This document shows positions 47,055 to 59,420 of a stretch of DNA of 64,000 nt, in pieces. The stretch is from Candidatus Enterococcus leclercqii (GTDB taxonomy: Bacteria; Bacillota; Bacilli; Lactobacillales; Enterococcaceae). The stretch's first letter is position 1. Every line of letters begins with the position of its first letter. The stretch is taken from assembly GCF_009933135.1 (NCBI RefSeq), contig NZ_MAEH01000012.1, positions 151,276 through 215,275 of the forward strand, read 5' to 3'. The position numbers and the translations under genes were made by a program. The notes beneath the pieces are model-generated. The model made no database searches. It worked only from the letters and a program-made list of their open reading frames with translations, and was not told the origin of the DNA.

Positions 47055-48548
47055 TCAGTAAGAACTATCTTGTTTCAGTTCCTGCCACTTCTTGATTACT
47101 TTGTCGGCAAAATCAGGATAAGTTCCTGCATCCCACTCTTTTTTAGTCATATAGTTTTCTTTCAACTCGTTCCCTACATATTCCAAGAAATTGCCCGGTG
47201 AAGCATTGAATGGATTCGACAATGTTTTTCCGGTTTTCAAATAGGAAATCAGCGCTTCATTTAACGTGTTACTACCACCACTGTCCAAGTCATTGAACAA
47301 GATGAACCCAGATTCATCTTTCAAGAATTTCAGGCCACGGTCTGATGAATACAGCCAAACCAGAAAATCTTCCGCCAATTTGATTTTGTCTTCAGAGACT
47401 TGCTTGTTGATGATCCAATAGTTAGGCACAAATGTCGGAATCGTCTTGTTGTAATCTTCTGGTGTCCAACCTTCTAAATGAATATCTTTTTGCTCAAAAG
47501 GCATTTTGATGGGAATAATATCCAGAGTTGCCAACATGTCTGGATTTAATTTATTCAAAGTAGGATAAATCCAGTTCCCTTGTTTGATAAATACCCCTTT
47601 GTGATCGGCAAATAGTTGCAAGGAATTGTCATAACTACCGACAGTCCCGTTGATAAATTCAGAGCCGCGAACTAACGGCCCATCTTCACCAGCTGCATGG
47701 GAAGTGTTGTAATCCAGCACCTCCATGTATTTGACCAGTGAATCTTTCATTTCATCAAATTTGCTTGGGTCAGAATACAATGCATCGGAATAACTGCTAA
47801 ACACTGTATTCATCGCCACATTAATCATGTGATCAGAATAGGTCCACTTTTCCGCACCTGCTTCAACAAAAATGCCTGTGAGGCTCTTAGTCAACTCTGT
47901 TTTTTCAGCTGCCAATGGGTACTCGTGACCGTTCAAACTCAAAGTCGCCACTTTATCAGATTGCAAGTATTCATTCAGGCCATTCGTAAAATCGGTAAAT
48001 CCTTGGAAATCAACCGTTTTTAAATCAGTCAGCAAGGCATCTTGATCTGCTGCCGGAAACAGCTCCTTCAAGACATCTTTATCCACGATATAGCCATAAC
48101 CTTCAACAGTATAAGGTAAGCCAAAATTTGTTTTATCATCAACGGACAAGCGCATGTTTTCAGGAACTTGTTCAGCCAGCTTCTTCAACTCTTCATTGCT
48201 GCTGTCTTGGAGGTTGTACATGAAGTCGCCGTCTTTTGGTCCCCAAGTAATCAAGCTGTTGGTTGCGAAAATTGCCGGTGCATTTTTTGAAGTCATCTCA
48301 GTATTCATCGTCTCTGTTACATCAGCACCGGATCCTGGGGAGAAGGTTTTCACTTGAATCCCTGTTTCCTTTTCATAATCCTTTGCCAATTCTTTCAGCG
48401 AATCGGAAATCTCACTCTTGGTATTAAAAATGTAAAGCTCATCACTTTTTGCAGAATCCCCTCCAGAATTTCCGCAGCCAACTAAAACTAAAAGTGCCAG
48501 TGCCAGTGCCGCTGTCGTCAACCCAGTAACCAATTTTCTTGTTTTCAT
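47055..48548 (-). CDS. Sugar ABC transporter substrate-binding lipoprotein
   Basis: The 497-residue protein starts with a lipoprotein signal (residues 1-25, lipobox LVGC) and a Gly/Ser-rich linker, then an extracellular sugar-binding fold. ATG 48548 is chosen because AGGAGG lies 10 nt upstream; the ATG at 48557 touches the ribosome site. It leads an operon with two permeases, two glucosidases and sucrose phosphorylase, similar in content to the streptococcal msm operon, so the cargo is probably a short gluco-oligosaccharide or sucrose-containing sugar. Confidence 0.92.
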   Translation of the reverse strand: MKTRKLVTGLTTAALALALLVLVGCGNSGGDSAKSDELYIFNTKSEISDSLKELAKDYEKETGIQVKTFSPGSGADVTETMNTEMTSKNAPAIFATNSLITWGPKDGDFMYNLQDSSNEELKKLAEQVPENMRLSVDDKTNFGLPYTVEGYGYIVDKDVLKELFPAADQDALLTDLKTVDFQGFTDFTNGLNEYLQSDKVATLSLNGHEYPLAAEKTELTKSLTGIFVEAGAEKWTYSDHMINVAMNTVFSSYSDALYSDPSKFDEMKDSLVKYMEVLDYNTSHAAGEDGPLVRGSEFINGTVGSYDNSLQLFADHKGVFIKQGNWIYPTLNKLNPDMLATLDIIPIKMPFEQKDIHLEGWTPEDYNKTIPTFVPNYWIINKQVSEDKIKLAEDFLVWLYSSDRGLKFLKDESGFILFNDLDSGGSNTLNEALISYLKTGKTLSNPFNASPGNFLEYVGNELKENYMTKKEWDAGTYPDFADKVIKKWQELKQDSSY

Positions 48549-48636
48549 GTTGCTCATTCCTCCTAGACGTTTTTTCCCCTTTAATTGTCAAAAGAAAGCA
48601 AAAGTTTAATTGTTCGCGCTTTCTTTTTCTGACTCG

Positions 48637-48665
48637 AGTATATGTCAATCGTTTTCATATGTCAA
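48637..48665 (-). promoter_or_regulatory. Promoter of the msm-like operon
   Basis: On the minus strand a consensus TTGACA -35 (48660-48665) and TATACT -10 (48637-48642) are separated by exactly 17 bp. Confidence 0.88.
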
Positions 48666-48674
48666 TCGTTTTCA
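48643..48674. promoter_or_regulatory. Tandem LacI-type operators in the promoter
   Basis: The 15-mer TGTCAATCGTTTTCA occurs twice, 48643-48657 and 48660-48674, with 17-bp periodicity. One copy fills the spacer and the other covers the -35 box. The central CG is typical of LacI-family sites. The divergent LacI-type gene is the obvious binder. Confidence 0.75.
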
Positions 48675-48897
48675 TAAACTTTTTTCGTTGCTATATCAGT
48701 GAATATGACTATAATTAAACTGGAGAATAGATTATGTATTCAGGATTTAATCTGCTGCTTTGGGGGCCAGACGGAAAAACCTACTGCTTGACTGACCAGA
48801 AGAAAAAAGTTTTTGCGGCGACCTCGGGTGAGCAAAAAAGCTAAATTTATTTCCTAACATGAAATACAAATTGCACACAACTAAAGGAGTTTTGAGA

Positions 48898-49884
48898 ATG
48901 GCCAGTATCGAAGACGTGGCAAAAAAAGCCAAGGTATCGGTGACAACTGTGTCCCGCGCCTTGAACGACCATCCTTATGTATCGGATAAGACGAAGAAAA
49001 AAATCTATAAAGCGATGGAAGAATTGAACTACTACCCCAACAATGTCGCTCAACAGCTGCGGGGTAAAAAATCTAAGATGATTGGCGTTATCATCTCTTA
49101 TATCACCAATCCTTTTTTTGCCAATCTAGTAAATACCATCGAAAAAACGGCGTTGGAATTAGGCTATCATCTGGTCGTGCTGCAAACCCAGGGCAATCCC
49201 CAGTCAGAAGCGTTCTATATCCAGATGATCCAGAAAAAGCAACTGGACGGCATCATCATCACAAACTTGGAAACTGCTACGCCGCAGATTAAACAACTGA
49301 TGGCAGAAGGTAAAATTGTTTTGTGCAACCGCTATATCGGCGACGAAGAATTGACTGTCATCAAGATTGACGAAGAAAAGGCCAGCTATGAAGGCACCCG
49401 CTATTTAATTAATCAAGGCCATCGCCGGATTGCTTTTTGTACTGGTAATGTGATGAATGTCCATGACCACCGCTTCAAAGGCTTTCTTTTTGCCCTGCGG
49501 GATCACGGCCTAACATTCGATGAGACACTTTTCTTTGAACGAACATTAGGCGTTCAAGGGGGCCGAGATTTTCTGCAAAAATTTGCTGCTATGAGTCCTG
49601 AAACAGCTCCGACTGCGGTTTTCTCCAATGGTGATGAAGTAGCTGCCGGAATTCTCAGTGAAGCACGTAAACTAAAAGTTGCTATCCCACAAGATCTGGC
49701 GGTACTGGGTTTTGACGATCAGCCCATCGCTGCTTTGACGTATCCTGAAATCACTACGATCCGTCAGCCCATCGCTGAAATGGGGACAGCGGCGGCAAAA
49801 AGTCTGATTGCTGCTATTGAAGGAGACAGTCAGCCGGAAATTCCCACGCTCGCCACTGAGCTGGTCATTCGAGAAACGGTCTGA
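48898..49884 (+). CDS. LacI-family repressor of the msm-like operon
   Basis: The 328-residue protein has the LacI head (residues 1-60: ASIEDVAKKAKVSVTTVSRAL, here split by the hinge helix NNVAQQLRGKKS) and a periplasmic-binding-protein-like core ending FDDQPIAALTYPEITTIRQP. ATG 48898 follows AAAGGAGT by 9 nt. Divergent from the sugar operon whose promoter carries twin operators, it should repress it and release on sugar binding. Confidence 0.92.
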   Translation: MASIEDVAKKAKVSVTTVSRALNDHPYVSDKTKKKIYKAMEELNYYPNNVAQQLRGKKSKMIGVIISYITNPFFANLVNTIEKTALELGYHLVVLQTQGNPQSEAFYIQMIQKKQLDGIIITNLETATPQIKQLMAEGKIVLCNRYIGDEELTVIKIDEEKASYEGTRYLINQGHRRIAFCTGNVMNVHDHRFKGFLFALRDHGLTFDETLFFERTLGVQGGRDFLQKFAAMSPETAPTAVFSNGDEVAAGILSEARKLKVAIPQDLAVLGFDDQPIAALTYPEITTIRQPIAEMGTAAAKSLIAAIEGDSQPEIPTLATELVIRETV

Positions 49885-50030
49885 TTTTTTGAAACCTGCT
49901 GACAGAAATTTGTCAGATTAAGTCTTTTTCAAGTGGCAGAAAACAAATACTTTAAGCCGGTTAAGAGGAAACAAATTTCCTTTGGCTTGCTGAAATCAAG
50001 CTTAGTCGCTATTTGAAATTTTAAGTAACG

Positions 50031-50078
50031 AAAAGACGGCAAGCTGCCACTCGTTTTCAACGGAAGCTTGTCGTCTTT
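50031..50078 (+). terminator. Terminator of the LacI-type gene
   Basis: AAAAGACGGCAAGCT and AGCTTGTCGTCTTTT pair with one wobble across an 18-nt loop. Confidence 0.85.
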
Positions 50079-50127
50079 TACTGGTATCTTACCTTTATTC
50101 AAGTTGTAATTTCCGATCCCAGAGCCG

Positions 50128-50164
50128 CAAAAAAAGCGGAACCCGAAAAATCGGATCCCGCTTT
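50128..50164 (-). terminator. Terminator of efp
   Basis: On the minus strand AAAGCGGGATCCGA pairs with TCGGGTTCCGCTTT and TTTTTTG follows. Confidence 0.85.
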
Positions 50165-50171
50165 ATAAGTG

Positions 50172-50735
50172 TTACTTGCCGGCACGTTTTACATAAGTGC
50201 CTTCAGCTGTGTTGATTTCCAATAATTCTCCAGCTTCGACAAAATCAGGAACATTGACAATCAAGCCGGTTTCCATTGTTGCTGGTTTACCAGAGCCTGT
50301 CACAGTTGCCCCTTTGATTGATGGTTGCGTTTCTGCTACTCGCAAAACAACGGTTGAAGGCAATTGTACGCCGATGACTTCGGAGCCGTAAAATTGAATC
50401 TTCACTTCCATGTTTTCCAAGATATATTTCATCTCTTCTGCAACAGTTTCTACCGGGATTTCATATTGTTCGTAAGTTTCGGTATCCATGAAGTAACCAG
50501 TATCATCCATTGTGTACAGGTATTGTACATTTTTGGTATCGATGTGGGCTTTTTCAAATTTTTCATCTGGGCGCAAAGTTGTATCATAAGTTGCACCAGT
50601 CCGTACATCGCGAAGTTTCATACGCATAACAGTATTGCCTTTACCTGGTTTGTGGTGGCTGGCGTCCAATACTTTGATCAGTTTGCCGTCTTGGATGAAT
50701 GTCATCCCGGCCCGCAAATCACTTGCTGAAATCAT
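50172..50735 (-). CDS. efp: Elongation factor P
   Basis: The 185-190-residue protein (187) has three OB-like domains. The tip loop HHKPGKGN carries the lysine that is modified in some bacteria (position ~33), and the C-terminus [23 protein letters not shown] is typical. EF-P relieves ribosomes stalled at polyproline. No modification enzyme genes lie here. Confidence 0.97.
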   Translation of the reverse strand: MISASDLRAGMTFIQDGKLIKVLDASHHKPGKGNTVMRMKLRDVRTGATYDTTLRPDEKFEKAHIDTKNVQYLYTMDDTGYFMDTETYEQYEIPVETVAEEMKYILENMEVKIQFYGSEVIGVQLPSTVVLRVAETQPSIKGATVTGSGKPATMETGLIVNVPDFVEAGELLEINTAEGTYVKRAGK

Positions 50736-50831
50736 GATAATCCTTCTTTCCGTAAATTAGTCCTTGTTCATTTTAGCAAAAGGCGGGCAGAAGCGCCACC
50801 TTTCAAGAAAAATTCTTTTCACGTTTGTTTT

Positions 50832-51788
50832 TTATTCCTCTTTTTGCGGCTGACCATGGTCGTGATAATTTTCTTGAAATTCATCCACTTCAATGTAGAT
50901 ATAGGCTTTCTTATCTGGCAGTCCTCCCCGGATATTCGCTTCGATTTCGTTGATGATACTGTAAGCGGCGCCTTCTTTGGGAGCCACGATGTCGACTTTG
51001 GCGGCAATCATGATCTCATCTGCTGACATGTGCAGTGTTTTAATGTCAATCAAACGCTCAATGTCCGGTCGTGCAAAAGCACTTTTGATTTTGGCAAGAT
51101 CGCCGGCGGTTACGCTCTCCCCAATAATCAGACTGTAAAATTCTTTCGCCAAAAAGATAGCCGCAAACATCAATAACAGGCCAATCAGCAACCCACTTAA
51201 AGCATCAAACACGGCGTTGCCGGTGATCATGGTTAGAATTGTCCCCGCTAATGCCAACAGCAGACCAATCACTGCACAGAAGTCTTCCGTGAAAATAATT
51301 AAAATCTCACTGTGACGGCTTACTCGTAAAAATTTGAACAGGGGCAGCTTTTCTGTATTTAGTTCGGCAATCTCTTTAAACGCGATTCGCAATGAACTTC
51401 CTTCGACCACCATCCCGAAAATCAGGATACCAATCACTAGCCACTGATTTCCCACTTCATGGGCTGGATGAAAGAGTTTTTCAGTTGCTTCCATCACGCC
51501 TAATGCCCCACCACCGAAAAAGAGCATCGTTGCTACGATAGTACTGAAAAAGTACTTTGCCCGTCCTTCACCAAACTGATGAAGCTCGCTTTGGCCGACG
51601 CTGGCTCGCCGATCCCCTACAATCAATAGCGCCTGATTGCTACAGTCTACTACACTGTGAATAGATTCATTTAGCATCGCGGCACTACCGCTCAGTAGAT
51701 AACCGATAAACTTACTGATGGCTACCAAAATATTGGCAATCAAGGCGGCAATAACCGCCATCATGCCTCCGTTTTTCTTTTCTTCCAT
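50832..51788 (-). CDS. Cation diffusion facilitator family transporter
   Basis: The 318-residue protein has six membrane segments. The metal site residues appear as HSVVD in the second segment and ED (FTEDFCAVIG) in the fifth, and a soluble C-terminal domain with a His-containing tail (ENYHDHG) follows. Such proteins export Zn2+, Mn2+ or Fe2+ against protons; the metal cannot be told from sequence. ATG 51788 has GGAGTGAGCC upstream, favoured over a longer frame. Confidence 0.88.
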   Translation of the reverse strand: MEEKKNGGMMAVIAALIANILVAISKFIGYLLSGSAAMLNESIHSVVDCSNQALLIVGDRRASVGQSELHQFGEGRAKYFFSTIVATMLFFGGGALGVMEATEKLFHPAHEVGNQWLVIGILIFGMVVEGSSLRIAFKEIAELNTEKLPLFKFLRVSRHSEILIIFTEDFCAVIGLLLALAGTILTMITGNAVFDALSGLLIGLLLMFAAIFLAKEFYSLIIGESVTAGDLAKIKSAFARPDIERLIDIKTLHMSADEIMIAAKVDIVAPKEGAAYSIINEIEANIRGGLPDKKAYIYIEVDEFQENYHDHGQPQKEE

Positions 51789-51932
51789 TCGGCTCACTCC
51801 TTTATTTCCACCGCTATCGTCTCCCTCATTATAATTTTTTTCAAGAAAAGGCCCTAACAAAAGCTCCTCAGGCAAAAAAATAACCTTTTTTTCGATATCG
51901 TTATATGATGGCAGCAAAAGAGGTGAAGACTT

Positions 51933-52292
51933 ATGAAAATCACTATGGATGAACAAACAACTCGCCATTTAGAGAACAAATTCGGTGTTGCCACTCGTTT
52001 GATTCTTGCTTTAAATGATGGCTCTAACGTCTACAGTTCCGCACAAGGTTGCTGTATGATTGGTGATCGTTTTCTGCTCCAGCCAGTGAAAAACAGCACC
52101 CCGCCATTTACCATTCCTTTAGAAAACGGCACCTTTACTTTTTATATTTCCGACTACGAGAAAAATTTCCTGAGAAGCGACCTGACCTTACAGTTCAAGC
52201 CAAGTTATGGAACCTTACAGCTGAAAAGCAGCGAAGGTATCTTGGACCTAGATGTAGAGTTAAAAACAGCGTCAGTAACTGTCAAACATTGA
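51933..52292 (+). CDS. HesB-like (iron-sulfur biosynthesis fold) protein
   Basis: The 119-residue protein belongs to the FeS_biosyn/HesB-like group of lactic acid bacteria, recognised by YSSAQGCCMIGDRF. It has only two adjacent cysteines, not the C-x(n)-C-x-C of IscA, so an A-type carrier role is doubtful. ATG 51933 follows AAAAGAGGTGAAGAC. The gene is divergent from the CDF gene. Confidence 0.75.
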   Translation: MKITMDEQTTRHLENKFGVATRLILALNDGSNVYSSAQGCCMIGDRFLLQPVKNSTPPFTIPLENGTFTFYISDYEKNFLRSDLTLQFKPSYGTLQLKSSEGILDLDVELKTASVTVKH

Positions 52293-52340
52293 GCTCCACT
52301 GGTGACTTTTTCTATCCAGTCTGCAATTTTTAGCTATTAA

Positions 52341-52398
52341 AAAACCTCACCGAATCAACCACCGACAGACAGATCATGGTTCCGATTGGTGAGGTTTT
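52341..52398. terminator. Bidirectional terminator between HesB-like and lipoprotein genes
   Basis: AAAACCTCACC (52341-52351) and GGTGAGGTTTT (52388-52398) are perfect 11-bp complements, extended by GAATC/GATT pairing. Confidence 0.85.
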
Positions 52399-52427
52399 AG
52401 CTTTATTTTTTGTGCTATTTTTACAAA

Positions 52428-53357
52428 TCAGCGATAGAATGTCTGCTCCAACCAGGTGAGTGTCGTGTAGGAGACTTCTTCGGTGGGTGCTGTCAGGTAA
52501 AATTGAAAAGGTACCGGATTCTCGCCTAATGACCCTGCGCCATAACGACGAGAAAAGGCGTTCATATCCCAGCTCAAGGTGTAGCGTGACTGCCAATGAT
52601 CAGTTGCAGTTACCTGATAGATTCTTTGCTCTTTTGTAAACAGCAGGCTGTCTTTGGTAATTGTCAAAGCCGGCGTTTGTCCGGCAAAGTTGCCATCTTC
52701 AGCAGGTGGCTGGCTATACCAGTGTCCTTGCAAAATTTCCGGAATTAGTGGTGTTTGGGTCTCTTCTGTTTCTGGTGGGGTCAACTCTGCGACCTTGTTT
52801 GCCACGTCATAGGTTGATTTTTGTCTTACCAGTCGTTTTAAAATTTTGTCCAGTTCCCCCCGCTCTTCTTTCAATGCCGGTTTGCCATCGGCGGCATTGC
52901 GAGCCTCCATCCACTTATTCAACGCTTCTTCATAGTTATTTTCATCCATCAATTTAGTAATTTCGGTTAACTGCCCTGAAAAAGCATCCGTCTCCTGTTG
53001 CACGCCTTTCACTTCTTCGGATTGCTCCTGAGCCTTTTGACGTATGACACGGGAAAGATCGTTGCGCTTCAATAAGGCAGCGACTGTTTCACGGCTTTGC
53101 GACAGTTGTCCGGCAGACAATTGCCGCTGACTTTTGCCAATGGCTGCAACTTGTTCCAGATAGTCTTTAGCTGTTTCATCTTCTGGCTTCTCGCTTAAAG
53201 CCATCTCAAAGTAGGCCTCTGCTTTTTGAAAGTTTCCTTTGGCAGCTGTCGTTACACCTGCGGATACAGCCGCCTTATAAGCCGGTGAATCATTTTGACA
53301 GCCGCTAAGTCCCACTGAGAGTAGCGCCATTACCAACAATAAGCGAAATTTCCCCAT
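52428..53357 (-). CDS. Lipoprotein with helical-repeat region, function unknown
   Basis: The 309-residue protein has a lipoprotein signal (lipobox LSGC, Cys at about 20), then a tetratricopeptide-like segment (GNFQKAEAYFEMALSEKPED), a long charged helical region, and a C-terminal beta-rich domain (about 210-309) beginning HWYSQPP. ATG 53357 follows GGAGTCAGAAGTG. It sits alone on its transcript between the bidirectional terminator and repeat copy 2. I recognise no family for the C-terminal domain. Confidence 0.75.
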   Translation of the reverse strand: MGKFRLLLVMALLSVGLSGCQNDSPAYKAAVSAGVTTAAKGNFQKAEAYFEMALSEKPEDETAKDYLEQVAAIGKSQRQLSAGQLSQSRETVAALLKRNDLSRVIRQKAQEQSEEVKGVQQETDAFSGQLTEITKLMDENNYEEALNKWMEARNAADGKPALKEERGELDKILKRLVRQKSTYDVANKVAELTPPETEETQTPLIPEILQGHWYSQPPAEDGNFAGQTPALTITKDSLLFTKEQRIYQVTATDHWQSRYTLSWDMNAFSRRYGAGSLGENPVPFQFYLTAPTEEVSYTTLTWLEQTFYR

Positions 53358-53484
53358 CACTTCTGACTCCATTTCTTTCCAATGATTTGTCTTGATCAGT
53401 CCATAGTCCTTGGCAGTCCTCACAAATCCAACCCTGGTTTTCCAATTTATTATACCAGTCTTCGCCTCAGGTACAATTGCGAAT

Positions 53485-53789
53485 GTGACATAAGTAATTT
53501 CTAAGTGCTAAACAGCGAATGTTTAACCACAATTAATAAAAAGTATACGGGTGATAAAAAATTGTGATCCTATTGATGTCTTAGTCGGAAGAGAGAACAA
53601 TTCCATACGTGTAAAGGGAAGTGAATGAGGTTGAATTAGCTTGACGAAATCAAGGAAAGTCTGGATTTGAAATTTTTAGCAATGAAAAACCGACGATCTT
53701 CCAATGATTTTAATGGAAGATCGTCGGTTTTTTTGGGCTCACGTTTGGTATTGTTCACTTCACAGGAGGGTGACTCAACCATTGTCACA
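53485..53789 (+). repeat. ~303-bp repeated element, copy 2
   Basis: Same element as at 20672-20974. The hairpin at 53689-53728 keeps the stem while the closing pair has changed from G-C in copy 1 (20875/20914) to A-T here (53689/53728), a compensatory change. A second hairpin that is perfect in copy 1 (GACTTTCCTTGA/TCAAGGAAAGTC) is mostly lost here. The ends GTGAC...GTCACA are kept. Confidence 0.85.
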
Positions 53790-53816
53790 CTCACAATTTT
53801 TCTTATATCACCGCCA

Positions 53817-53857
53817 CAAAAAAACGGACCTGTTCAGAATTTCAGGTCCGTTTTTTT
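53817..53857 (-). terminator. Terminator of the glucosidase operon
   Basis: AAAAAACGGACCTG and CAGGTCCGTTTTTTT pair perfectly, with T tracts usable on both strands. Confidence 0.92.
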
Positions 53858-53860
53858 CAT

Positions 53861-57165
<3,305 letters not shown>

Positions 57166-57236
57166 TTACGTATGCTGCGCTTTATCTAAGCGTTGTTTGA
57201 TACAGCGATAATTGTTTTTTTGATTGATTTTGATTT

Positions 57237-57273
57237 TAAAAAAACCGCCACGGATACACGATCACGCGGCGGT
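57237..57273 (-). terminator. Terminator after the neopullulanase gene
   Basis: On the minus strand ACCGCC pairs with GGCGGT across an 18-nt loop and TTTTTTT follows. It lies 85 bp before the next gene, so the two glucosidases depend on read-through or their own promoter. Confidence 0.8.
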
Positions 57274-57279
57274 CACAAC

Positions 57280-59043
57280 TCAATGAAGCAGCAGAAATCC
57301 CTTAGGAGAAATCAAAACCCGCTCTTCTTCCACCGTGGCTAGATTTCCCGTCAACAATTTATATCGCGGAACCGGGATCTCTTGCGTCACAGTTCCAGTA
57401 TTGAAGATACCCAGAATTTTTCCGTCAGCGGATTCTCTGGCTAGTACGACCATGCCGCTGTCTTCATCGGCTTTTTGCCAATCCATCCGTCCCTCAGACA
57501 AAATCGGTTGCCATTCTTTACGAAGTGCCACCATATTTTGGAAAAAGTCGAACATGTCTTGATCTTGTTCTTCTGGATCCCAGACCATACACTTGCGGCA
57601 ATCAGGGTCCATCTCACCGGTCATCGAATACTCATCGCCATAATAAATACAAGGAACTCCTGGTTGCAAATAAGTAAAGGCCACCACCTGTTTCATCAGG
57701 TCCTTATCCCCTTTGGCTTCTGTCAAAAGTCGCGGTGTATCGTGAGAGTCTAACACATTGAATTGAATTTGATTCACCTGATCGCGATAGAGCATCAGTT
57801 GGCCATTGATCTCAGATACCATTTTTTCCATTGGGATTTCACCTTTGACAAAATACCCCATGATGGCGTCTGTATAGGCATAATTCATAACTGCATGAAA
57901 CTCGTCTCCTTGCAGCCAAGATTGAGAGGAATGCCAGATTTCACCGAGAATGTAAAAATCCTCCTTGGCTTCATCACAGACTTGCCGGAATTTTTTCCAA
58001 AAGCCGTGATCCACTTCGTTAGCCACATCCAAGCGCCAAGCATCAATATCAAATTCTTCAATCCAGTAACGAGCGATATGCAAGAGGTATGCCTGAACTT
58101 CCGGATTGGCAGTATTCAATTTCGGCATATGAGGGGTAAATGCAAAGACATCATAGGTCAAATCTTTGGCATCTTCAAAGTCGTTGCCTGGTGTATACGT
58201 CGCCGGAAATTCATTGACGTGGAACCAATCGGCATATTTTGAATCTGCACCATTTTTGAGTACATCCTGCCATTGGGGAGAAACATCCCCCATATGATTA
58301 AATACGGCGTCCAGCATCACCCGAATGCCTCGCTTGTGACACTCTTGGATCAATTTTTTCAAAAGTGCTTCATCACCGAAAGCCGGATCTACCTTCAAAT
58401 AATCGATGGTATCGTATTTATGATTGGAGTGGGCTTCAAAAATCGGGCAGAAGTACAAGCCATTGATTCCCAGCGCTTCCAAGTGATCCAGATGGTCCAA
58501 AACACCTTGCAAGTCCCCGCCGAAAAAGTCTTGGCGATCTGGCGCTTTGGAGCCCCAAGCCAGGGTTCCTTCCGGGTCATTGCTCTTGTCACCGTTTGCA
58601 AAACGTTCTGGAAAAATTTGATACCAAACGGTGCTTTTTACCCATTCAGGCGCTTTGAAGCGGTCAGATTCATGGAAGTAAGGCATCCGGAAATAATTAT
58701 TGGGCATTTGCAGATATTCTTCCTGATAAGGAAAAACACCATGGTCTCCATAAAAAATTTCCGTCCCGTCATGTCCTTTTAGATGAAATCCGTATGCTAA
58801 GCGTTTAAAAGGGGCATCCGTCTCACAGACCCAATAGTCATAGAGATTGGTGGTCAGATAACGCACCATCTTGAGGGGTGCTTCATACCAGTTTTCTTGA
58901 TGCAATGTGTAGGTATCCCCGTGAAGTAGATTGGCTTCCTTGATATCTCCACGAGCAGTTCGCAGTCGAATTCGCATCTTATCGGCTGTGTACAAAAAAG
59001 CAAATTCGCTGTCGGGGCGATGATAGATTGCTGCTGTATTCAT
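57280..59043 (-). CDS. GH13_20 neopullulanase/maltogenic amylase/cyclomaltodextrinase
   Basis: The 587-residue protein has an N-terminal CBM34-type domain (about 1-125) and a GH13 domain with Asp339 (DAWRLDVANE), Glu368 (ILGEIWH) and Asp435 (LDSHDTPR). The N-domain marks the dimeric intracellular enzymes that hydrolyse cyclodextrins, pullulan and maltodextrins. No signal peptide. ATG 59043 has AGGAGGATGAC upstream. Divergent from malEFG with MalR-like operators between them. Confidence 0.93.
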   Translation of the reverse strand: MNTAAIYHRPDSEFAFLYTADKMRIRLRTARGDIKEANLLHGDTYTLHQENWYEAPLKMVRYLTTNLYDYWVCETDAPFKRLAYGFHLKGHDGTEIFYGDHGVFPYQEEYLQMPNNYFRMPYFHESDRFKAPEWVKSTVWYQIFPERFANGDKSNDPEGTLAWGSKAPDRQDFFGGDLQGVLDHLDHLEALGINGLYFCPIFEAHSNHKYDTIDYLKVDPAFGDEALLKKLIQECHKRGIRVMLDAVFNHMGDVSPQWQDVLKNGADSKYADWFHVNEFPATYTPGNDFEDAKDLTYDVFAFTPHMPKLNTANPEVQAYLLHIARYWIEEFDIDAWRLDVANEVDHGFWKKFRQVCDEAKEDFYILGEIWHSSQSWLQGDEFHAVMNYAYTDAIMGYFVKGEIPMEKMVSEINGQLMLYRDQVNQIQFNVLDSHDTPRLLTEAKGDKDLMKQVVAFTYLQPGVPCIYYGDEYSMTGEMDPDCRKCMVWDPEEQDQDMFDFFQNMVALRKEWQPILSEGRMDWQKADEDSGMVVLARESADGKILGIFNTGTVTQEIPVPRYKLLTGNLATVEEERVLISPKGFLLLH

Positions 59044-59161
59044 TGATTGTCATCCTCCTGAATTAAAGTCGGTGCCAAAAAATTCCTTCATAAAAAATTT
59101 CTGGCCAAGATCACAGGAATCTTGCCGAACAAATCTGATTATTCGTCCTTATTACCCGTTC

Positions 59162-59190
59162 ATTATGGCACAATCTGCAACGCATTTCAA
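59162..59190 (-). promoter_or_regulatory. Neopullulanase promoter
   Basis: On the minus strand -35 TTGAAA (59185-59190) and -10 CATAAT (59162-59167) are spaced by 17 bp. The spacer contains TGCGTTGCAGATTG, a degenerate MalR-like half site. Confidence 0.7.
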
Positions 59191-59199
59191 GAATTTTAA

Positions 59200-59211
59200 G
59201 CAATCGTTTGC
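59200..59211. promoter_or_regulatory. MalR-like operator 1
   Basis: GCAATCGTTTGC fits the Firmicute MalR core GCAAnCGnTTGC. It lies about 10 bp upstream of the neopullulanase -35 box. Confidence 0.65.
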
Positions 59212-59420
59212 ATTACAAATCACAAGCCGTTATCTGGTGTATTTTCCTGTAAAAAGGACTTTCTCCTGAGTATTTCCACGAGGCTTGGCTCAGATTGCAG
59301 CTGTCAATAAAAACAAATCACTCTTACATATTATAGTAGGAGTTTGTTTTTGAATGATTTATTTCCTTTTTCATCCACAGAATCTTTTCACGAAAAAAAC
59401 AAATTATTGAAGGATATCCC

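Larger units (their letters stand above)
48549..48897. other. Divergent control region of the msm-like operon and its LacI regulator
   Basis: The region contains the operon promoter with two operators and, on the other side, a ~200-bp stretch before the regulator gene with no clear gene or strong promoter. Confidence 0.55.
49885..50171. other. Convergent intergenic region
   Basis: Apart from the two terminators listed, nothing is recognised. Confidence 0.6.
53358..53860. other. Intergenic region containing repeat copy 2
   Basis: The region includes the lipoprotein promoter area, the ~305-bp repeat and the terminator of the downstream glucosidase operon. No gene is seen. Confidence 0.6.
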
